From assembly GCA_964528575.1 (NCBI GenBank), contig CAZGTQ010000359.1, positions 1-9,595 of the forward strand: a DNA stretch of 9,595 nt. The letters run 5' to 3'. Positions 6,431-9,595 of this stretch are shown in pieces. This DNA is from CAZGTQ01 sp964528575 (GTDB taxonomy: Bacteria; Planctomycetota; UBA1135; GCA-002686595). The first letter of the stretch is position 1. Each line of letters begins with the position of its first letter. Under the pieces are notes generated by a model. The model ran no database searches and was not told the DNA's origin. It was given only the letters and a program-made list of their open reading frames with translations. A program made the position numbers and the translations under genes.

Positions 6431-6466
6431 GCGCGCTGGAGAGCGTGCTGAAGGGCGTGCTGGAGA
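6431..6466. repeat. Three tandem imperfect 12-bp repeats between the Rieske and cytochrome b genes
   Basis: Three contiguous 12-bp units read GCGCGCTGGAGA (6431-6442), GCGTGCTGAAGG (6443-6454) and GCGTGCTGGAGA (6455-6466). The outer two differ at one position, and the middle differs from the third at three. The array begins 8 bp after the Rieske stop codon and lies in a 106-bp gap, which is long compared with the later junctions of this operon. It could be a replication-slippage remnant or a spaced RNA-binding site. No gene is present in the gap. Confidence 0.7.
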
Positions 6467-6473
6467 GGGCGGT

Positions 6474-7037
6474 TCAGACGGCGAGGAACGCGCCGTCGAG
6501 GCTCCACTGCCCCTTCTCCTCCTGGTACTTGGTGTTCTTGTCGATCAGGATCTGACCGTCCTCGGCGAGCGTGATCTTGTACCGCTCGAGGGGCCGCGGC
6601 GCGGGTCCCTCGATGTTGATCCCGCTCTTGACGAAGCCGCTGCCGTGGCAGGGGCACTTGAACTTCTCGTCCGAGGGCAGCCAGTTCGGCGTGCATCCCA
6701 GGTGCGTGCACACCGTGGAGAGCGCGTAGAAGCCCGACGGGTTCGACTGGCGCACGAGCCACACGCCGTAGCTCGTCTTGAAGCGCTCGTCGACCTGGTC
6801 GACCGCGTACTCCTCGGGGTAGCCCGCCTTGAACTCCTGCGGCGGCTCGTAGAGCACGTTCGGGTACATGAAGCGCCCGACCGCGCCGAGCGCGGCCGCC
6901 GTCGCGGCGGTGAACGTCGCCCAGCCCAGACCGAGGAGCGACAGGAAGCCGCGACGCGACACCTCGCCGCGCAGCGGGGCGCGCACCAGCGGCTTGGCGG
7001 GCTTGTCGGCGAGCCGGGGAGCCTTGCTTTCGACCAC
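6474..7037 (-). CDS. qcrA: Rieske [2Fe-2S] iron-sulfur protein
   Basis: This 187-residue protein is the high-potential iron-sulfur subunit that takes the first electron from quinol at the Qo site. Cluster motifs are complete: CTHLGC at 110-115 and CPCHGSGF at 128-135. Cys110, His112, Cys128 and His131 would bind the cluster, and Cys115 with Cys130 form the usual disulfide. GPAPRPLERY (144-153) is the typical proline loop. The N-terminus has a twin-arginine motif, SRRGFL (27-32), followed by a hydrophobic segment to about residue 54, which matches Tat-dependent insertion with the segment kept as a membrane anchor. The start is GTG, supported by AGAGG with a 9-nt spacer and by the position of the Tat motif. 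The gene lies 106 bp before cytochrome b and after a structured 182-bp gap, so a promoter may lie in that gap, although I cannot see a convincing one. The symbol follows the qcrA/petC convention for this family. Confidence 0.96.
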   Translation of the reverse strand: MVESKAPRLADKPAKPLVRAPLRGEVSRRGFLSLLGLGWATFTAATAAALGAVGRFMYPNVLYEPPQEFKAGYPEEYAVDQVDERFKTSYGVWLVRQSNPSGFYALSTVCTHLGCTPNWLPSDEKFKCPCHGSGFVKSGINIEGPAPRPLERYKITLAEDGQILIDKNTKYQEEKGQWSLDGAFLAV

Positions 7038-7046
7038 GGAGCAGAA

Positions 7047-7051
7047 CCTCT
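7047..7051 (-). promoter_or_regulatory. Ribosome binding site supporting the GTG start of the Rieske gene
   Basis: On the minus strand AGAGG is followed by 9 nt and GTG at 7037. This is the only good Shine-Dalgarno match near the first codons of the Rieske frame, and it supports the non-ATG start. Confidence 0.6.
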
Positions 7052-7087
7052 GGAAAGGGAGCCCATCCCAGGCGCGCGCGGCGCCGC

Positions 7088-7130
7088 TGGGGTCCGGATT
7101 CGCCGCCGCGGCCCTCGGCGGCAGACCCCA
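7088..7130. other. Long two-part hairpin in the leader of the Rieske gene
   Basis: TGGGGTC at 7088-7094 pairs with GACCCCA at 7124-7130. Inside it, CCGCCG at 7103-7108 pairs with CGGCGG at 7116-7121 around a 7-base loop. The 13 pairs are almost all G-C, with an asymmetric internal loop (8 and 2 nt). It lies 50 bp before the Rieske start in a 182-bp gap. No T-run follows on either strand, so a classic intrinsic terminator is not supported. It could be an attenuator-like or mRNA-stabilising leader structure. Confidence 0.5.
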
Positions 7131-7162
7131 CTGGGATCACGGGGCGATCAGGATGGGAGAGC

Positions 7163-7186
7163 CCTCGGGCGATCGCAAGCCCGAGG
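7163..7186. terminator. Candidate hairpin after the HEAT-repeat gene
   Basis: CCTCGGGC at 7163-7170 is the exact reverse complement of GCCCGAGG at 7179-7186, with the 8-base loop GATCGCAA. The stem starts 33 bp after the HEAT-protein stop codon, a position that fits a terminator for the upstream gene pair. The minus-strand sequence after it (GCTCTCCC) has no U-tract, so Rho-independent termination is doubtful. An RNA-processing stem would fit equally well. Confidence 0.4.
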
Positions 7187-7219
7187 AACGAGAACAGCGA
7201 CGGCAGACGCGATTCGGGA

Positions 7220-8203
7220 TCATTCCGTCTCGCCCGTGGGTGCCGGCTCGGCGGCCTGCTCCGCTACCGCGCGCAGCGCGCGCAGGGCCGCCTCGCGCAC
7301 CTCGGGGTCGGCATCCTCCTCGGCCAGCTCGCGCAGGAACGCGCGGTCCTCCTCGCGCCCCAGCCCGCCGAGGCCGAGCGTCGCGGTCCGGCGCGCCGCG
7401 CTGACCTCCTGCGCGCGCGCCCAGCGCGCCTCGTCGAGCTTGCGGTCGAGCTCGTACGTCGCCGGGTCGATCAGCTCGCGCAGGACCGCGGCCCCCGCCG
7501 GGTCGCCCAGGCGCGCGAGCGAGACCGCCGCCTGCCCGCGCAGCTCGAGATCGCCGTCCTCGAGCAGGCCGCGCAGCGCTGCGAGCGTCGCCTCGCCCGG
7601 CATGCTCTGCAGCGCGCCGATCGCCATGTGCTGCAGCCCCTGATCGGGGTGGTCGAGGAACTCGATCACCGCCGGCGCGTGCTCGGAATTGCCGAGCGTG
7701 CCGAGCGCCTGGAGCACGAAGAAGCGCTTCTGCCCGTCCGGATCCGCGTCCTCGGGCATCGCGAGCAGCTCGACGAGGTGCTCCTCCCCCGCCTCGTCGC
7801 CCAGGCGCGCGAGCAGGATCGCGAGCACGTAGCGCGCGTCGTACTCGTCCTCGTCCGTCTGCTCCCACGCGCGCTGCACGTCGGGGACGTAGCGCGCGTC
7901 GATCCCCCACGGCGGGTCCTCGCCCGCTTCGACCGCCTGCCAGTCCTCGAGCACCTGGCGCACGAGGTTGAACGACGCCTGCTCGCGCTCGTTCGCGCCG
8001 CCGTGGACCATCGTCCGCAGGTTGTCGCGCGGTCCCGCCTCGTCGCCCGCGATGGCGCCGAACAGCACCCACACGAGCACGAGCACGATGACGATCATCG
8101 CCGGGACGACGAGCAGCGGGACGAACAGGTTGCCGTAGGGCGCCTCGGGCTCGCCGCCGGCGCGGGGCCCGTCGGGCTGGTCGGGGATCTCGATCTCGGT
8201 CAT
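7220..8203 (-). CDS. Membrane-anchored HEAT-repeat protein
   Basis: This 327-residue protein has no catalytic motif that I can recognise. A polar, acidic N-terminus is followed by one hydrophobic helix (about 27-51). The remainder is helical and acidic, with HEAT-like repeats at about 124-150, 159-185, 188-214, 218-245 and 285-315. Recognisable repeat signatures are VLQALGTLGN, AVSLARLGDP and VREAALRALRAV. HEAT arrays bind other proteins, so a scaffold or assembly role is likely. By position, next to the Rieske/cytochrome b genes and with a membrane anchor, it may serve assembly of that complex, but this is guilt by association. The acidic N-terminus does not decide topology. The ATG at 8203 has only a weak Shine-Dalgarno; it is chosen because the anchor follows directly. 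The gene starts 46 nt after the TPR gene, so those two are probably co-transcribed. A 182-bp structured gap separates it from the Rieske gene. Confidence 0.85.
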   Translation of the reverse strand: MTEIEIPDQPDGPRAGGEPEAPYGNLFVPLLVVPAMIVIVLVLVWVLFGAIAGDEAGPRDNLRTMVHGGANEREQASFNLVRQVLEDWQAVEAGEDPPWGIDARYVPDVQRAWEQTDEDEYDARYVLAILLARLGDEAGEEHLVELLAMPEDADPDGQKRFFVLQALGTLGNSEHAPAVIEFLDHPDQGLQHMAIGALQSMPGEATLAALRGLLEDGDLELRGQAAVSLARLGDPAGAAVLRELIDPATYELDRKLDEARWARAQEVSAARRTATLGLGGLGREEDRAFLRELAEEDADPEVREAALRALRAVAEQAAEPAPTGETE

Positions 8204-8249
8204 GGGCAGGCTCGCGAAGCCGGGAGCTTAGCTCGCCCGCCGGCCGTCT

Positions 8250-9595
8250 TCACCCGCCGGCCGCGTCGCCGCGGGCGGCCAGCTCGCCCTGCAGCCGCAG
8301 CGCGTCGGAGTGCCGCGGCTCGAGAGCGAGCACGAGGTGGAGCGTCTCGCGCGCCTCGTCCGGCCGCTCGAGCGCCGCGAGGGCCGACGCGCGCAGATAG
8401 AGCGACCCCGCGTCCACGCGGTTCGAGAGCGCGACCGAGGAATCCGCGAGGCGCAGCGCCGTCTCGGGGTCGCGCAGCGACTCGTCCGCGCAAGAGAGCA
8501 GCAACGTCGCGAGCGAGTCGAGCGCCCGGCGCTGGCCCGGCGCGGCGATCACGGTCTCGCGCAGGAGCTCGATCGCGGCCGCCTCGTCGCCCTCGTCGGC
8601 GAGGATCCACGCCTCGACCACACGCGCGTCGGGGTCGTCGGGCGCCACGGCGTAGCTGCGCGCGAGCTCCTCGCGCGCGAGCTCGAGCCGGCCGTTCGCG
8701 CGGTGGACGCTCGCCAGAACCGCCGCGCGGCGCGCCTCGGAGAGCGGCGGGTCGAACTCCAGCGCCCCCGCTTTCTGGAGCAAGGTGATGCGCCCGTGCG
8801 TCTCGTGCGACGCTTCGGCGCGCTCCTCCTCGCCGAGCTCGCGCAGCGCGTTCGCGAGCACGAGGTGCCCGCGCAGATGGTCGGGCCGCGCGCGCAGGCC
8901 CGCCTCGAGGGCTCGGACGGCGCCGGCGGCGTCGCCGCCATCGAGCAGGAGCTGTCCGCGCATCACGAGCAGGTCGCCGTCGAACGGCGCCGCGGCGAGC
9001 CCGCGCTCGACCTGCGCCCGTGCGTGCTCCGGCGCGCCGATCTCGCGCAGCACGAGCGCCGCGAGCGCGTGCACGCGCGGGTTGTTCGGCGCCAGCTCCT
9101 CGGCGCGCTGCAGGTGCCAGAGCGAGCGCGCGTGCGCGGCGCTGCGCCAGTAGACGTCCGCGAGGACGAGGTGCGCCTCGACGCGCCGGGGGTCGCCGGC
9201 GAGCGCGCGCAAGAGCTCCCGCTCGGCGAGCAGCGGTAGGTCGAGGTCGTAGAACAGCCGGCCGAGCTCCGCGCGCTTCGCGCTGCCGTCGGGGTCGAGC
9301 GACAGGAGGCGCCGCAGCCGATCGATGCGCATCCGCTCGGCGCGCGGCTGGGAGTCGAGCACCTCGCTCTCGAGCGCGAGCTGGTCCGCGTCGGGCTCGG
9401 GCAGCGGGTCGGGCGGCGGCAGCGGCTCGAGCGGCAGCGGCGGGAGCGCGGGCGGGCCGTCGGCCGCGTCGGCCGTATCGCCGGCGGCGAGAGTGTCGAC
9501 CGTGTCGCCGCCGTGCATCGTGTCGACCGCGGCGGCGGGCTCCTCGCCCGCCGCGCGCTGCGCGCGCGCGGCCGCCCGCCGAGCGGCCTCGCTGC
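8250..9595 (-). CDS. TPR-repeat protein, 5' end beyond the window
   Basis: The frame is open from the window edge to a TGA at 8250-8252, so the gene is partial. An ATG at 9518 would give 422 residues, but it has no Shine-Dalgarno. The 25 codons before it continue the same Ala/Arg/Glu and then Asp/Thr-rich composition, so the true start is probably outside. Counting from Met at 9518: a low-complexity region (1-20), a Pro-rich linker (22-42) and then about eight or nine TPR-like helix pairs from about 79 to 410. Clear examples are AHLVLADVYWRSAAHARSLW, ALAALVLREIGAPEHARAQV and LYLRASALAALERPDEARET. No enzymatic motif is seen. TPR arrays bind protein partners. The linker would suit a tether between an N-terminal anchor (not visible) and the TPR domain. 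Its place upstream of a multiheme cytochrome operon allows a role in cytochrome maturation or assembly, similar in principle to CcmI/NrfG TPR proteins, but nothing in the sequence proves it. Confidence 0.85.
   Translation of the reverse strand, partial: SEAARRAAARAQRAAGEEPAAAVDTMHGGDTVDTLAAGDTADAADGPPALPPLPLEPLPPPDPLPEPDADQLALESEVLDSQPRAERMRIDRLRRLLSLDPDGSAKRAELGRLFYDLDLPLLAERELLRALAGDPRRVEAHLVLADVYWRSAAHARSLWHLQRAEELAPNNPRVHALAALVLREIGAPEHARAQVERGLAAAPFDGDLLVMRGQLLLDGGDAAGAVRALEAGLRARPDHLRGHLVLANALRELGEEERAEASHETHGRITLLQKAGALEFDPPLSEARRAAVLASVHRANGRLELAREELARSYAVAPDDPDARVVEAWILADEGDEAAAIELLRETVIAAPGQRRALDSLATLLLSCADESLRDPETALRLADSSVALSNRVDAGSLYLRASALAALERPDEARETLHLVLALEPRHSDALRLQGELAARGDAAGG

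Noticed and set aside
6431..6466. CRISPR array
   Set aside because: The 12-bp units are directly contiguous, with no spacers and only three copies. This is a short tandem repeat.
7038..7219. Sigma-70-type promoter for the Rieske operon
   Set aside because: No hexamer pair with acceptable matches and 16-18 bp spacing was found in this GC-rich gap. A promoter may exist but cannot be supported from sequence alone.
6360..7643. A 427-codon plus-strand frame spanning the Rieske gene, the gap and part of the HEAT gene
   Set aside because: It runs antisense across two well-supported genes with complete motifs, and has low-complexity composition and no ribosome site that I could see.
9545..9595. Alternating GC-rich tract as an origin or Z-DNA element
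   Set aside because: It is explained by Ala/Arg codons of the open TPR-protein frame, and no other origin feature is nearby.

Overview
This GC-rich window (my estimate is close to 70% G+C) carries seven genes, all on the minus strand. The best-supported content is one respiratory gene cluster for a Rieske/cytochrome b quinol-oxidising complex. No rRNA, tRNA, transposase or phage gene is visible. The split cytochrome b, the large multiheme cytochrome partner, the HEAT and TPR neighbours and the base composition recall high-GC Planctomycetota or another deep-branching Gram-negative group. That assignment is inference, because the window holds no taxonomic marker.

Layout in transcription order, from the right edge to the left: (1) a TPR-repeat protein (8250-9595) whose 5' end is beyond the window; (2) a membrane-anchored HEAT-repeat protein (7220-8203); (3) a structured 182-bp gap; (4) a Rieske iron-sulfur protein with a Tat-type signal (6474-7037, GTG start); (5) a 106-bp gap with three tandem 12-bp units; (6) a b6-type cytochrome b (5591-6367); (7) a large subunit IV-like cytochrome b C-terminal protein (4492-5574); (8) a 1207-residue membrane-anchored cytochrome c with eight CXXCH motifs (867-4490); (9) a periplasmic type-1 copper protein with an amicyanin-like ligand set (85-843). 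A perfect 15-bp inverted repeat and two smaller hairpins (1-65) follow the last gene.

The last three junctions are 16, 1 and 23 nt, so cytochrome b, subunit IV, the octaheme cytochrome and the copper protein are very probably co-transcribed. The Rieske gene probably belongs to the same unit. The inferred route is: quinol is oxidised between the Rieske protein and the split cytochrome b; one electron goes through the b hemes (and probably a covalent c_i-type heme on Cys58); the other goes through the Rieske cluster into the octaheme cytochrome, which stands in the place of cytochrome c1 or f; electrons may then leave through the copper protein.

The most unusual points are the octaheme c-type subunit with a long helical hairpin between its anchor and its hemes, a helix-turn-helix-like stretch inside that cytochrome, loss of the PEWY glutamate in the subunit IV-like protein, and a cupredoxin encoded as the last gene of the operon. 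All calls are from reading the sequence; no database search was possible.
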